Assembly: GCA_029242765.1 (NCBI GenBank)
Contig: JAQWTJ010000038.1
Coordinates: forward strand, 91,467 to 155,466
Length of the DNA stretch: 64,000 bases
From: Flavobacteriales bacterium
Lineage (GTDB): Bacteria; Bacteroidota; Bacteroidia; Flavobacteriales_D; Sanyastnellaceae
Direction: 5' to 3'
Shown here one piece after another: positions 37,783 through 49,029 of this stretch; positions within the stretch are counted from its first letter, which is position 1, and the number at the start of each line of letters is the position of its first letter. A program made the position numbers and the translations under genes. Below the pieces are notes generated by a model, which did no database searches, was not told the origin of the DNA, and saw only the letters and a list, made by a program, of their open reading frames with translations.

Positions 37783-39106
37783 TCCGATTCCTTTCCATTG
37801 TTGTGTTTTGGGCCAATCCCCCGAGCAAGGTACGGGCTTTGAGCAGGCACTCTTCCCATTCGCTTTCGCGCTGAGAATTGGTCGTGATAGCGCCGCCGGA
37901 TTGGACTGAAAAACGCCGGGAATTGTGGTCAATTAATGCGGTTCTAATCACCACAGCTAAATCGAAATCTCCCTTCGGATCGGCCCAACCCAAGGCCCCT
38001 GAATACAGCCCTCTCTGGGTTTTTTCATACGTGGAAATCAGCTCCATTGCCCGCTCCTTCGGGGCGCCGGTCATGCTCCCCATAGGAAATGTTGCGCGCA
38101 GGATTTGAGCCATTCCTGTGCCCTGTTCAACTTCGCACTCGACCGTTGAAATCATCTGGTGCACGTTCTTGAAACTGCGGATACCGCACAACTCGGTCAC
38201 CGCCACGGATTTTGCAAGGGCCACTCGGCTCATGTCATTGCGCACCAAATCGGTGATCATCACATTTTCTGCGCGCTCTTTCGGGTCGCTCTTTAGCCGC
38301 TCGATGGCCTCACAGTCCTGAGCTTCGTCGGCTCCTCGGGGAGCGGTCCCTTTGATGGGGCTGCTTAACAAGCGATTTGCGCTTCGGCTCAAGAATCGCT
38401 CAGGACTGGCGCACAATATGGCCTTGTTGTTATGGCTGCACCACGCAGCATGAGGCGGACGGGTGGCTTCTACAATAGCGGCAAAGGCGCCGCCTTCATC
38501 GATGTCAGCGGTCCCACTTTGCGACGTGCACAGGTTCAATTCGTACACATCGCCCCTTTGAATATGGGATTGAACCTCATCAAAGGCTTGGCCATAAAGC
38601 GGTTGATCGAGCGTTGCGTTGACGTGTAGCTTCTCAACGGTCTTTCCTGTGTCGGAGGCTTGGATCGGATGTCGAATGGCCGCCTCAGCTGAGGCGGCGA
38701 AGGGGTGGTCGCCTCCGGCCAGCACTTCAATTTCAGCTGTTGTGCCCACGCCGTCAAACTTCAGTAGCACCTTGGGTTCAAACCAGTGGATTGCCGGCAG
38801 CACGACGGCGGCCTTCGGCAACTCGCCCGTCTCCACAGCACCCCCTGGTTGACGACATCCCTCGGACCAACCTTGCTCGTAGCTAATCCAACCAAAAGTC
38901 CGGCCTTCACTTCGCGCAATGAACTTCTCGAGCGCATCGAACCCGCCTACAAGCGGTGCGCGCATCGTCAAGCTCCGCTTCACCCCGACGGCCAACCAAC
39001 CGTGGATACAATGCCCCCGGGCGTCCATCAGCAACCACGGCTGTCCATCACTCACGCCTGCGCGCAAGCTCGTTAGATTCGGAACCGCAATCGCTGCGTC
39101 TGTCAT
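37775..39106 (-). CDS. pabB: Anthranilate synthase component I family / aminodeoxychorismate synthase component I
   Basis: IQRGDVYELNLCTSQ..CASPERFLSRSANRLLSSPIKGTAPRG..ENVMITDLVRNDMSRVA..FPMGSMTGAPKERAMELI. Confidence 0.9.
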   Translation of the reverse strand: MTDAAIAVPNLTSLRAGVSDGQPWLLMDARGHCIHGWLAVGVKRSLTMRAPLVGGFDALEKFIARSEGRTFGWISYEQGWSEGCRQPGGAVETGELPKAAVVLPAIHWFEPKVLLKFDGVGTTAEIEVLAGGDHPFAASAEAAIRHPIQASDTGKTVEKLHVNATLDQPLYGQAFDEVQSHIQRGDVYELNLCTSQSGTADIDEGGAFAAIVEATRPPHAAWCSHNNKAILCASPERFLSRSANRLLSSPIKGTAPRGADEAQDCEAIERLKSDPKERAENVMITDLVRNDMSRVALAKSVAVTELCGIRSFKNVHQMISTVECEVEQGTGMAQILRATFPMGSMTGAPKERAMELISTYEKTQRGLYSGALGWADPKGDFDLAVVIRTALIDHNSRRFSVQSGGAITTNSQRESEWEECLLKARTLLGGLAQNTTMERNRNA

Positions 39107-39108
39107 CG

Positions 39109-40524
39109 CTAAACGTGCAAGGCGCGGTTGCCCGTCGCCGCCAAGGCCGCTTCTTTGATCGCTTCAGAGAACGTTGGGTGCGCGTGGCACATCCGAGAAA
39201 TATCTTCGGCTGTGGCTCGGTAAGTCATGGCGACCACCGCCTCGTGAATCATGTCCGCAGCGCGTGCGCCCACCATGTGAACGCCGAGTATTTCGTCCGT
39301 GGTGGCGTCCACCAACACCTTAATTAGTCCGTCGGTGTCCATGCTCGCCCGGGCTCGGCCGCTCGCTTTGAACGGAAAGCTGCCCACGCGGTACTCCACG
39401 CCAGCGGCCTTTAACTCCTCTTCACTGCGCCCCACGGCAGCAACTTCTGGCCAAGTGTACACCACGCCCGGAATCAAGTTGTGGTCGATTTGCGGCTTCT
39501 GTCCGGCCATATGTTCCACCGCATAGACGCCTTCCTCCTCGGCCTTGTGCGCAAGCATGGCTCCGGCCACCACATCACCGATAGCGTAAATCGTCGGCAC
39601 TGAAGTTTGCAAGTCTGCATTGACTTCGATGCGTCCGCGATCATCACAAGTAATTCCGACCGCACCCAAGCCCAGCCCACCGGTGTACGCTTTGCGCCCC
39701 ACGGCCACGAGGCAGTAGTCAGCTTTGAAGGTCTGTTCTACGCCTTTTTTGTCGTCGGCCAGCACCGTCACATTGCGCGCAGCACCTTTTACACTTTTCA
39801 CGGCGTGGCCCAGATGCAGTTTCATACCAAGCTTTTTCAGCGAACGTCCGAGTTCTTTCCCAAGCGTCCTGTCCATCGTGGGTAAAATAGCATCCTGATA
39901 CTCAATTACATGGACCTCCGTTCCAAGCCTCGCATAAACCGATCCCAATTCCAAACCGATCACCCCGCCGCCGATTACTACCAACTTTTTAGGCAAGCTT
40001 TTCAGTGATAGCGCTTCGGTTGAAGTGATGATGCGCTTCCCGTCGGGCTTGGCGAAGGGGAGGTCGGCCACCACAGAACCTGTGGCAATCAAAATCTTAC
40101 CGGCCTTTACGTCCACAGTTCCGCCCGACTTTTTCCCACCCGACTTCGCAACGCGCACCGTGCTCGCATCCAAGATCGAGCCCGCACCCTTCAAAACGTC
40201 GATACCGTTCTTGTCCATCAAAAAATCAATCCCGGCAACCGTTTGGTCGACCACCTCTTGCTTGCGCGCGATCATCTGAGAAAAATCGAGCTTCAATGCG
40301 TCCACTTTAATTCCGTGCTCAGCAAACTGGTGCTGGGCTTGGTGGTAGTGTTCAGAGCTGTCCAGCAGCGCTTTAGAGGGAATGCATCCCACATTCAAGC
40401 ACGTCCCACCGAGCGTTTCATTCTTCTCAACGAGGGCAGTTTTCATGCCAAGTTGAGCTGCGCGAATGGCGGCAACATAGCCTCCGGGGCCGGATCCGAT
40501 TACAACGAGGTCGTAGCTTTTCAT
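39109..40524 (-). CDS. lpdA: Dihydrolipoyl dehydrogenase (E3)
   Basis: MKSYDLVVIGSGPGGYVAAIRAAQLGMKTALVEKNETLGGTCLNVGCIPSKALLDSS; ..AHPTFSEAIKEAAL. ORF-track start (40728) is upstream-extended. Confidence 0.96.
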   Translation of the reverse strand: MKSYDLVVIGSGPGGYVAAIRAAQLGMKTALVEKNETLGGTCLNVGCIPSKALLDSSEHYHQAQHQFAEHGIKVDALKLDFSQMIARKQEVVDQTVAGIDFLMDKNGIDVLKGAGSILDASTVRVAKSGGKKSGGTVDVKAGKILIATGSVVADLPFAKPDGKRIITSTEALSLKSLPKKLVVIGGGVIGLELGSVYARLGTEVHVIEYQDAILPTMDRTLGKELGRSLKKLGMKLHLGHAVKSVKGAARNVTVLADDKKGVEQTFKADYCLVAVGRKAYTGGLGLGAVGITCDDRGRIEVNADLQTSVPTIYAIGDVVAGAMLAHKAEEEGVYAVEHMAGQKPQIDHNLIPGVVYTWPEVAAVGRSEEELKAAGVEYRVGSFPFKASGRARASMDTDGLIKVLVDATTDEILGVHMVGARAADMIHEAVVAMTYRATAEDISRMCHAHPTFSEAIKEAALAATGNRALHV

Positions 40525-40612
40525 GGTTCCCAAAGGTAGTGAGCGCGGGATGCCTTTCCTTTGCCGATTGCGCGGAAGATTCAAATCTGTCAATTCCGCC
40601 GCGACCTCGCAG

Positions 40613-43060
40613 ATGTGGACCCGATTGGCAACGTTTATTTTGCGCCGCAGAGCGCCTCTCCTCATTGCTTTAGCAATCATTACTGGGCTGATGGCGTGGA
40701 AGGGGCAGGATGCGCGGTTGATGTACAAGTTCGGCGGATTGCTGCCAGATGATGATCCGACGTTTGTTGATTATCAGGAGTTTCTATCCCAATTCGGAGA
40801 AGAAGACAACGTTGTCGCCTTGGGTGTTGATGGTGATAAAATTGGTCAACTGGATATTTTCCAAGCCTGGTGGACTCTCAACACGGAGATCGATGAGATG
40901 ACAGTCCGGGTGGACTCGGCGGGGTCTTCGGGGAAGGTGAGCCATCACATATCGGTGGCCGATAGTATTTTCGGATTGCGCAGCGCGGCATTATTGATCC
41001 GTGATGATGAGTTCAAGCGCTTTCGTTTCGAACGCTTGGTTCCGACTCTGCCTGTCGAGCAATCTGAACTGGACAGCATTTGGACCCGATTGAAATCCCA
41101 ACCTTTTTACGAGGGGCTCCTGTTCAAAGAAGGCGCTTCAAATGTTTCGCTGCAGTTGATTTATGTCAACCCTCTGTTATTCAATTCGGACAATCGCGGA
41201 GACTGCATTACCGAGTTGGTTGGGGCCGTCGAGCGTTTTGAGGCAGCCACAGGGGTCGACGTTCACATCAGCGGCCTGCCCTTCATCCGCACTGAAGTCA
41301 CCCAACGTATCAAGGGGGAAGGGATTTTGTTTGTGATACTCGCTGCAGCGGTGACCGCCTTCTTGCTGCTGCTGTTCTTCCGAAGTTTCCTGGTTATGGC
41401 TGTCAGCCTGCTCGTGGTGGGCACAGGTGTGGCGTTCTCGCTCGGGACAATCGCCTTGTTTGACTACCCCATTACAGCGTTGATGGGTTTGATTCCACCG
41501 TTGATGATTGTAATCGGGGTGCCCAATTGCATTTATTTACTCAACAAGTACCACGCCGAATACAAACGCCATGGCAACAAGGCGCGTTCCCTGACGCGCG
41601 TGGTGCAAAAGGTGGGCAATGCCACGTTCATGACGAACACGACCACGGCATTGGGGTTTGCCGCATTCATCTTCACAGATAGCGACATCCTCAAGCAGTT
41701 CGGGGTGGTGGCCTCGATCAATATCATGGCGGTTTTCGTCATCAGCATCCTCATCATTCCGGCCGTTTTTAGCTGGTTGCCCGCACCTCGCCCGCGTCAA
41801 ATTGGCCATCTCGACCGCCAGTGGGTGTTCCAGGTCGTGAGCCGTTTGGAACTGTTGGTGCTGAACCATCGCAGGGCTGTGTATTGGACGACGGTGCTCG
41901 TGTTGATTGTCGGCGGTTACGGCATTTCGCAGGTGCACATTACGGGAAATATTGCCGATGATTTGCCCCGCGAGGACACCATCATCCAAGACCTCCGCTG
42001 GTTCGAAACAGAGTTCGGTGGCGTGATGCCGTTCGAGGTCATCATCCACACAGATAAGCCTGGCGCGGTCACCCAATTGAGCTTTTTGAAAAAATTGGAG
42101 CGCCTCCAAAAGGTGCTTGCTCAAGAGCCGAATATTTCTAAATCAGTTTCCCTTGCCGATGGTTTGAAGCTTGCGCGTCAGGGGTTTTATCAGGGAAATC
42201 CAGCCAAATTTGGGCTTCCCAACCGCCGTGATCAGAGTTTCATGGCGCCTTACCTCAAGGGCGACATCGGACTCAGCGGACAAAGTCGATACGTAGATGT
42301 CGATCGCAGTCGAACGCGCATCTCGGCTCAAATTGCGGACATCGGGACCCACGAAATGACAGACTTGCTCAGTCGCTTGCGTCCGCAAATCGACGAAATT
42401 TTTCCTCCTGAGAAGTACCGCGTGGTTACTACCGGGACCAGTGTTGTCTTTGTGGAGGGCACCAATTATTTGGTGCACAACCTGTTCACTTCGTTGGCCC
42501 TTGCCATTTTCGTTATCGCTTTGGGTATGGCCATTTTGTTCGGCAGCACACGTATGGTGGCCATCTCTTTGTTGCCCAACTTGATTCCGCTGGTGTTTAC
42601 GGCTGCCGTCATGGGCTACTTCAGCATCGGGCTCAAGCCCAGCACACTGCTCGTCTTCTCAATCGCCTTTGGCATTTCCATCGACGACACCATTCACCTG
42701 CTGGCAAAATACCGCCAAGAGCTCGACCTCACAGGTTGGAACATGCGTGAGGCGGTGTTGGTCGCCGTGCGGGAGACGGGCGTATCGATGATGTACACTT
42801 CAATTGTGCTGTTCTTTGGCTTTTTGATGTTCGCTGCATCTGACTTTGAGGGCACCCGCGCCTTGGGCGTGCTGGTGAGCGCTACACTTCTTGTGGCGAT
42901 GTTGGCGAATTTGGTGCTGCTGCCGTCGTTGTTGTTGGGATTTGAGAGATATATCACCGCGAAGACCTTCCACGAACCGCTCTTGGAAATCCTCGATGAA
43001 GAGGAGGACGTGGATTTGGAGGAGTTGATGGTGGGTGAGCATCCGGGGCACCGTGAGTGA
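40613..43060 (+). CDS. RND superfamily (MMPL-type) transporter
   Basis: Two 6-TM blocks with large periplasmic loops; MGLIPPLMIVIGVPNCIYLLNKYHAEYKRHGNK and FGISIDDTIHLLAKYRQEL. Confidence 0.9.
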   Translation: MWTRLATFILRRRAPLLIALAIITGLMAWKGQDARLMYKFGGLLPDDDPTFVDYQEFLSQFGEEDNVVALGVDGDKIGQLDIFQAWWTLNTEIDEMTVRVDSAGSSGKVSHHISVADSIFGLRSAALLIRDDEFKRFRFERLVPTLPVEQSELDSIWTRLKSQPFYEGLLFKEGASNVSLQLIYVNPLLFNSDNRGDCITELVGAVERFEAATGVDVHISGLPFIRTEVTQRIKGEGILFVILAAAVTAFLLLLFFRSFLVMAVSLLVVGTGVAFSLGTIALFDYPITALMGLIPPLMIVIGVPNCIYLLNKYHAEYKRHGNKARSLTRVVQKVGNATFMTNTTTALGFAAFIFTDSDILKQFGVVASINIMAVFVISILIIPAVFSWLPAPRPRQIGHLDRQWVFQVVSRLELLVLNHRRAVYWTTVLVLIVGGYGISQVHITGNIADDLPREDTIIQDLRWFETEFGGVMPFEVIIHTDKPGAVTQLSFLKKLERLQKVLAQEPNISKSVSLADGLKLARQGFYQGNPAKFGLPNRRDQSFMAPYLKGDIGLSGQSRYVDVDRSRTRISAQIADIGTHEMTDLLSRLRPQIDEIFPPEKYRVVTTGTSVVFVEGTNYLVHNLFTSLALAIFVIALGMAILFGSTRMVAISLLPNLIPLVFTAAVMGYFSIGLKPSTLLVFSIAFGISIDDTIHLLAKYRQELDLTGWNMREAVLVAVRETGVSMMYTSIVLFFGFLMFAASDFEGTRALGVLVSATLLVAMLANLVLLPSLLLGFERYITAKTFHEPLLEILDEEEDVDLEELMVGEHPGHRE

Positions 43061-43096
43061 AGAGTGTAGAGCATGGAAAGACTGTAAATTGGAGGC

Positions 43097-43966
43097 ATGA
43101 AAGGAATCATACTCGCCGGCGGAAGCGGCACCCGACTCTGGCCCATCACCCAGGCGATCAGCAAGCAATTGATGCCTATCTACGACAAGCCGATGATTTA
43201 TTATCCGCTGTCAACGTTGATGGTCAGCGGGATTCGCGAGATTTTAATCATCTCCACTCCGCATGACTTGCCCGGTTTCCAGCGTCTTCTCGGCGATGGG
43301 TCACAGTGGGGCTGCTCTTTCAGTTACGTCGAACAAAAAGTTCCCAACGGGCTGGCCCAGGCTTTTGTGCTCGGGGCTGACTTCATCGGCGATGACAAGG
43401 TGGCCTTGGTGCTGGGCGACAACATTTTTTATGGCCAGGGCTTCGGCCGCATTTTGCGCAACAACACCGATGTGGAAGGCGCTATGGTCTACGCCTACCA
43501 CGTGGCTGACCCCGAACGATACGGCGTGGTGGAGTTCGGTGAAGATGACAAAGTGTTGAGTATTGAGGAGAAACCTGCTTCTCCCAAATCCAATTTTGCC
43601 GTTCCCGGACTTTATTTCTACGACAATCAAGTCGTGGAAATCGCACGAAATTTGAAGCCCTCGTCACGCGGCGAATATGAAATCACAGACATCAATCGCA
43701 CCTATTTGGAGCGCGACGCCCTTTACGTCAGCAAGATCGATCGCGGGACGGCTTGGCTCGATACGGGCACCTTCCCTTCTATGATGCAGGCCGCCCAATA
43801 TGTGCAGGTCATTGAGGAACGCCAAGGGCTCAAAATAGCCTGCCTCGAGGAGGTGGCCTGGCGCATGGGTTTCATCGACGCGGACCAGGCCCGAGCTCTG
43901 GCTCAGCCGCTGCTCAAAAGCGGATATGGCCAATACATTATGAGCCAACTCGACGCGCAATCCTAA
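43097..43966 (+). CDS. rfbA: Glucose-1-phosphate thymidylyltransferase
   Basis: [80 protein letters not shown]. Confidence 0.97.
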   Translation: MKGIILAGGSGTRLWPITQAISKQLMPIYDKPMIYYPLSTLMVSGIREILIISTPHDLPGFQRLLGDGSQWGCSFSYVEQKVPNGLAQAFVLGADFIGDDKVALVLGDNIFYGQGFGRILRNNTDVEGAMVYAYHVADPERYGVVEFGEDDKVLSIEEKPASPKSNFAVPGLYFYDNQVVEIARNLKPSSRGEYEITDINRTYLERDALYVSKIDRGTAWLDTGTFPSMMQAAQYVQVIEERQGLKIACLEEVAWRMGFIDADQARALAQPLLKSGYGQYIMSQLDAQS

Positions 43967-43971
43967 TTGCT

Positions 43972-44946
43972 ATGCACACATCGGTGGAACAGTCTCTGCA
44001 AGAAGCCCTGCGCGCGTTTCTACGGCAGCACCCCGCCGATGGGATATATGCCCCCATCCATGATTTGCTGCAAAGCGGAGGCAAACGCCTTCGCCCGCAG
44101 ATGGTGCTTGCATCTGCTCAGGCTTGTGGAGGTTCAGTCGATTCGGCTATGCCGGCGGCCCTTGCCGTGGAGCTCTTCCACAACTTCACGTTGATTCACG
44201 ACGACATCATGGACGAGGCCCCGCTGCGGCGCGGCCGCCCAACGGCATACGCCACGTGGGGACGTGATGTGGCCATCTTGTCGGGGGATGCCCTCCACGC
44301 TATGGCGTGCGAAGCGCTGCTCGGTGCGCCTTCTGAGAGTTTGCGACCCTTGTTGCAGCGCTTCCATCGCACGGCTATCGAAGTCTGCGAGGGCCAGCAG
44401 CTCGACATTGAATTTGAATCTCGTGAACACGTTTCGGTCGACGAATACCTCGAAATGATCCGCCTCAAGACGGCGGTGCTGCTGGCCGCCGCCCTCGCTA
44501 TGGGCGCCTTGTCGGCCGGAGCTCAAGCCAACGTTGTGGATGGCCTATACGCCTTCGGCCTTCACCTCGGAACCGCCTTTCAACTCCAGGACGACTTGCT
44601 CGACGCCTTCGGAGACCCCGCCCAATTCGGGAAGCAACTCGGCGGCGATATCTTGGCGGACAAGAAAACCTTCCTACTCATCCGCGCCTTGGAGCTCGAA
44701 CCTGAATTGGTCGACCTGGCCTTCGACTCGGCCCACCCGCAGGAGAAGGTCGAACACTTCACAGCGGCTTTCATACGGCTGGGTGTGGACGGAGAATTGG
44801 CCCGCCTGCTTCGCCAAGAAGTGGCCCTTGCCGAGGCCGCTCTCGAGCAAATCACACCGGATCTACAGGCCCATCATCAAGGCAATTCGGGCGGCTTGAC
44901 TTTTCTCAAGGCATTGGCTGAAAACATAGCGAATCGAACCGCTTGA
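43972..44946 (+). CDS. Polyprenyl synthetase family protein
   Basis: GGKRLRPQMVLASAQACGG..LIHDDIMDEAPLRRGRPTAYATWG..FQLQDDLLDAFGDPAQFGKQLGGDILADKKTFL (FARM/SARM-type Asp-rich motifs). Confidence 0.94.
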   Translation: MHTSVEQSLQEALRAFLRQHPADGIYAPIHDLLQSGGKRLRPQMVLASAQACGGSVDSAMPAALAVELFHNFTLIHDDIMDEAPLRRGRPTAYATWGRDVAILSGDALHAMACEALLGAPSESLRPLLQRFHRTAIEVCEGQQLDIEFESREHVSVDEYLEMIRLKTAVLLAAALAMGALSAGAQANVVDGLYAFGLHLGTAFQLQDDLLDAFGDPAQFGKQLGGDILADKKTFLLIRALELEPELVDLAFDSAHPQEKVEHFTAAFIRLGVDGELARLLRQEVALAEAALEQITPDLQAHHQGNSGGLTFLKALAENIANRTA

Positions 44947-44978
44947 ACGCTTGACGATTCGATACCTTTGCCACCGGC

Positions 44979-47717
44979 ATGGACATCCATTCTCATTTGA
45001 GCAACATCGAGCCGGTCGCACTGGAGGCGCTCTATCGTCAGTTTTTGGAGGACCCCACTTCAGTTGATGACAGTTGGCGGCATTTTTTCCTCGGTTTCGA
45101 CTTGGCTCGCAAGGAGTTCGGTGACGAGGAGGCTTTGAGCACGGGCGGGCAGAATTTGGCCCAAAAGGAATTTCAGGTTATCGAACTGATCTCAGCTTAT
45201 CGCACACGCGGCCACCTGTTCACTCAAACCAACCCCGTGCGCGAGCGCCGCGTCTACACCCCTGATCTTGCCATTGAACACTTCGGCTTGAAGCCTTCGG
45301 ATCTCGGACAGGTCTTTCAAGCAGGCAGTCAGGTGGGAATCGGGCCTGCCACCTTGCAGGAAATCATCAATCACTTGATTGAGACGTATTGCAATTCAAT
45401 AGGTATCGAGTTCATGTACATCCGGGCCCCCAAGCGCTGGGCGTGGATCAAGGACCAAATTGAGCTGAAGAATCGACCGAAGCTGACAGCTGAGGAGAAG
45501 CGCCAGGTGTTCCGAAAGCTGAATCAGGCCACGGTCTTTGAGGAATTCTTGCAGAAGAAATTTGTGGGCCAGAAGCGATTTTCTGTGGAGGGCGGCGAGA
45601 CGCTGTTGCCCGCATTGGACGCCATTGTAGAGTTGGGAACGGAACTCGGCGTGCGGGAGTTCGTTATTGGCATGGCTCACCGCGGCCGGCTCAATACGCT
45701 TGCTCACATTTTGAATAAACCGTACGCTGAGATTTTTAGTGAATTTGCTGGAAAGGCCTACGATCACGAGGCCGAGTTCGACGGGGATGTGAAATACCAC
45801 ATGGGCCACAGCACCGAGCAAGTGGCCGATAGCGGGCTTCCGGTAAAAATCACCTTGGTGCCCAACCCCTCGCATCTCGAGGCGGTGGATCCCGTGGTGA
45901 ATGGCGTGGTGCGCGCGCGCATCGATGCGGATTTGAAGAGCGAGGACGCTATCGTTCCCATCCTGGTTCACGGCGATGCGGCCATAGCAGGTCAAGGCAT
46001 CGTCTATGAAATCGCACAAATGGCGGAATTGGACGGCTACCGCTCCGGCGGTACGGTCCACATCGTGGTGAACAATCAGATAGGTTTTACGACCAATTAC
46101 CTCGACGCCCGATCCTCCACGTATTGTACGGATGTGGCCAAAGTGACACGCTCCCCCGTTTTTCACGTCAACGCCGACGACGCCGAGGCCGTGGTGCAAG
46201 CGGTTCGCATTGCATTGGCCTACCGTCAACGTTGGCATCGCGACGTGTACATCGACCTGCTGGGCTATCGAAAATACGGCCACAACGAAGGGGACGAACC
46301 CAAGTTCACCCAGCCCAAACTGTACAAGGCCATAGCGGCTCACCCCAATGCGCGTGAGGTTTATCGTGAGAAACTCATCGCTGAGAACCTGATCACGATG
46401 GCCGATGCCGAGAAGATGCGCTCGGACCTCGAACAAGAGCTTGACACCTCCATGGCCGAAGCCCGGACCACCGATAAGCTATATGTCACCAACTTTTTGG
46501 CCGACATCTGGGGGGCGTACCGGCACAAACAAAGCGACGATGACACCGCCCTTGTGGACACCACCTTTGACGCCGAACGTCTCGCTGAAATCGCCAGCCG
46601 CATGACCGCCCTGCCCGAGGGGAAGTTCTTCCGCAAGGTGAAAAAGCTCATGGGCGATCGCGTAAAGATGATTGATAAAGACGCATTGGACTGGGGCATG
46701 GGCGAATTGCTCGCTTACGGGACATTGCTGGCCGACGGTCACCCTGTGCGCATCTCAGGTCAAGACGTGGAGCGCGGCACCTTCTCACACCGTCACGCGG
46801 TGCTGAAAACGGAGGACACCGAGCAGGAGTATATCCCCCTGAACCACATCGAACAGGGCCAAGCTGAACTTTCAATTTTCAATTCCCTGCTCAGCGAGTA
46901 CGGCGTGCTCGGCTTTGATTTCGGCTACGCCTATGGCATGCCGGGCGGCTTGACGATTTGGGAGGCGCAGTTCGGCGACTTTAACAACGGTGCGCAGATC
47001 ATTATCGACCAGTTCATTTGTGCCGGTGAGGACAAGTGGAAGGCGATGAACGGCCTGGTGATGTTCCTCCCGCACGGATATGAGGGCATGGGCTCAGAGC
47101 ACTCTAGCGGGCGCATGGAGCGCTTCTTACAGATGTGTGCACAGGACAATATTGAGGTTGCAAACCCCAGCACGCCTGCCAACCACTTTCATTTGCTGCG
47201 CCGCCAAGTGAAGCGGAGTTTTCGCAAGCCTTTGGTGGTTTTCACGCCGAAAAAACTGCTTCGTTACCCCGGGGCGATTAGCACGATGAAGGACCTGTCA
47301 AACGGTGCGTTTGAACCCGTGATTGACGACGCCTCCCGTGCGACAAAAGCGGCGGCAAAGAAAGTAAAGCGCGTGGTGTTGTGCTCGGGCAAGTTCTATT
47401 ATGACCTGCTTGAAGAGCGTCAAGCCCGCAGTGAAAAAGGGAAGAAAGATGCAATTGCCTTTGTGCGCATTGAACAACTGTACCCCTTCCCAAAGCAGCA
47501 GCTTGATGACGTGTTGAATCGTTATCCCGTCGTTGAAATTGACTGGGCACAAGAGGAGCCGGATAACATGGGCGCTTGGACGCACATTCACCGCTTCGGT
47601 CCGGAGGATATGGTCTGCATTGCACGCCCCGCTTCGGCCAGTCCGGCCACAGGAAGCCCTGTCACCCATAAGATTCGCCATCAGCGCGTAATCGATGTTG
47701 TATTTTCGAACGACTGA
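44979..47717 (+). CDS. sucA: 2-oxoglutarate dehydrogenase E1 component
   Basis: LYRQFLEDPTSVDDSWRHFF..YRTRGHLFTQTNP..FVIGMAHRGRLNTLAHILNKPYAEIFSEF..VNNQIGFTTN..GYRKYGHNEGDEPKFTQP. Confidence 0.97.
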   Translation: MDIHSHLSNIEPVALEALYRQFLEDPTSVDDSWRHFFLGFDLARKEFGDEEALSTGGQNLAQKEFQVIELISAYRTRGHLFTQTNPVRERRVYTPDLAIEHFGLKPSDLGQVFQAGSQVGIGPATLQEIINHLIETYCNSIGIEFMYIRAPKRWAWIKDQIELKNRPKLTAEEKRQVFRKLNQATVFEEFLQKKFVGQKRFSVEGGETLLPALDAIVELGTELGVREFVIGMAHRGRLNTLAHILNKPYAEIFSEFAGKAYDHEAEFDGDVKYHMGHSTEQVADSGLPVKITLVPNPSHLEAVDPVVNGVVRARIDADLKSEDAIVPILVHGDAAIAGQGIVYEIAQMAELDGYRSGGTVHIVVNNQIGFTTNYLDARSSTYCTDVAKVTRSPVFHVNADDAEAVVQAVRIALAYRQRWHRDVYIDLLGYRKYGHNEGDEPKFTQPKLYKAIAAHPNAREVYREKLIAENLITMADAEKMRSDLEQELDTSMAEARTTDKLYVTNFLADIWGAYRHKQSDDDTALVDTTFDAERLAEIASRMTALPEGKFFRKVKKLMGDRVKMIDKDALDWGMGELLAYGTLLADGHPVRISGQDVERGTFSHRHAVLKTEDTEQEYIPLNHIEQGQAELSIFNSLLSEYGVLGFDFGYAYGMPGGLTIWEAQFGDFNNGAQIIIDQFICAGEDKWKAMNGLVMFLPHGYEGMGSEHSSGRMERFLQMCAQDNIEVANPSTPANHFHLLRRQVKRSFRKPLVVFTPKKLLRYPGAISTMKDLSNGAFEPVIDDASRATKAAAKKVKRVVLCSGKFYYDLLEERQARSEKGKKDAIAFVRIEQLYPFPKQQLDDVLNRYPVVEIDWAQEEPDNMGAWTHIHRFGPEDMVCIARPASASPATGSPVTHKIRHQRVIDVVFSND

Positions 47718-47741
47718 TTTATAAAGTCAATACCCACGACC

Positions 47742-49001
47742 ATGCCCATTCTTGAGATGAAAGTCCCCAGCCCTGGGGAGTCCATATTGGAAGTTGAAAT
47801 CGCCGCTTGGTTGGTTGAGGACGGTGACTATGTCTATAAGGACCAGTCCATTGCCGAAATTGACTCGGACAAAGCAACTTTGGAGTTGCCCGCAGAAATG
47901 AGCGGCATTATTACGTTCAAGGCTGACGAGGGCGACGCCGTGGATGTTGGCGCCGTGGTCTGCCTGATAGATACGTCGGCTGCCGCTCCTGCGGCGGTTG
48001 CCGCTCCTGCGGCGGTTGCCGCTCCTGCGACTCCTGCCGCTCCTGCGACTCCTGCCGCTCCTGCCGCTCCTGTGGCTGCGGCTCCTGCCGCGTCTCATGC
48101 GGCGGGCCACCCTTCGCCTGCTGCAGCTAAGTTGATGAGTGAAAAAGGCTTGGCCCCCGGCGCCGTCACCGGTTCTGGCCCTGGCGGGCGCGTGTTGAAG
48201 CTCGACGTCGTGCAGGCCTTGTCTAAAGGCATTGCGGCGCCAGAGTTGCCGGGCTCAAATTGGTCTGGATCAAGGGAAACACATCGCGAGAAAATGAGCA
48301 TGCTCCGGCGGAAAGTCGCCGAGCGTCTGGTGAGCGTGAAGAATGAAACGGCCATGTTGACCACCTTCAACGAGGTGGACATGAAGCCCATTATGGACTT
48401 GCGTAAGAAATACAAGGAGGCCTTCAAGGAGCACCACGGCGTGGGCTTGGGCTTCATGAGTTTCTTCACCAAGGCGGTCACAGCAGCCTTGGAGCTGTAC
48501 CCTGCGGTGAACGCCATGATCGATGGCAAGGAAGTTGAATTCCATGATTATGCGGATATCGGAATCGCCGTCAGCTCGCCAAAAGGCCTGATGGTGCCTG
48601 TTGTGCGCAACGCGGAATCCATGTCACTCGCCCAGATTGAAGCCGAGATTAAGCGTTTGGCCATCCGCGCCCGCGACGGAAAAATCACCGTGGACGAAAT
48701 GGTCGGCGGCACGTTCACCATCACCAACGGTGGCATTTTTGGAAGCATGCTCTCCACACCTATCATCAACCCGCCTCAGAGTGCCATTTTGGGGATGCAC
48801 AACATTGTTGAGCGCCCAGTGGCGATCGACGGCGCGGTGGAAATTCGCCCCATCATGTACATCGCGTTGAGTTACGATCACCGCATTATCGACGGCAAGG
48901 AAAGCGTCAGTTTCCTGATGGCTGTCAAGGAGATGTTAGAAAACCCTGAGCGCATGCTCTTCGGCTCGAAAGATCCGATGGAAGTGTTGCTCGGCCTCTG
49001 A
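47742..49001 (+). CDS. sucB: 2-oxoglutarate dehydrogenase E2 (dihydrolipoamide succinyltransferase)
   Basis: Lipoyl domain [19 protein letters not shown]; Ala/Pro linker; [36 protein letters not shown]; catalytic [18 protein letters not shown]. Confidence 0.96.
   Translation: MPILEMKVPSPGESILEVEIAAWLVEDGDYVYKDQSIAEIDSDKATLELPAEMSGIITFKADEGDAVDVGAVVCLIDTSAAAPAAVAAPAAVAAPATPAAPATPAAPAAPVAAAPAASHAAGHPSPAAAKLMSEKGLAPGAVTGSGPGGRVLKLDVVQALSKGIAAPELPGSNWSGSRETHREKMSMLRRKVAERLVSVKNETAMLTTFNEVDMKPIMDLRKKYKEAFKEHHGVGLGFMSFFTKAVTAALELYPAVNAMIDGKEVEFHDYADIGIAVSSPKGLMVPVVRNAESMSLAQIEAEIKRLAIRARDGKITVDEMVGGTFTITNGGIFGSMLSTPIINPPQSAILGMHNIVERPVAIDGAVEIRPIMYIALSYDHRIIDGKESVSFLMAVKEMLENPERMLFGSKDPMEVLLGL
47985..48089 (+). 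repeat. In-frame GCTCCTGC-rich imperfect 18-bp tandem repeats encoding the E2 Ala/Pro linker
   Basis: gctcctgcggcggttgcc x2 (47985-48020), gctcctgcgactcctgcc x2 (48021-48056), then partial copies. Confidence 0.9.
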
Positions 49002-49029
49002 TTTTCATTTTGAATGCAGGCCTATTGGC

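Noticed and set aside
45396-46436. 346-aa reverse-strand ORF inside sucA
   Set aside because: The + strand encodes unmistakable SucA; the long antisense frame is a by-product of GC-rich codon bias and has no recognisable domain.
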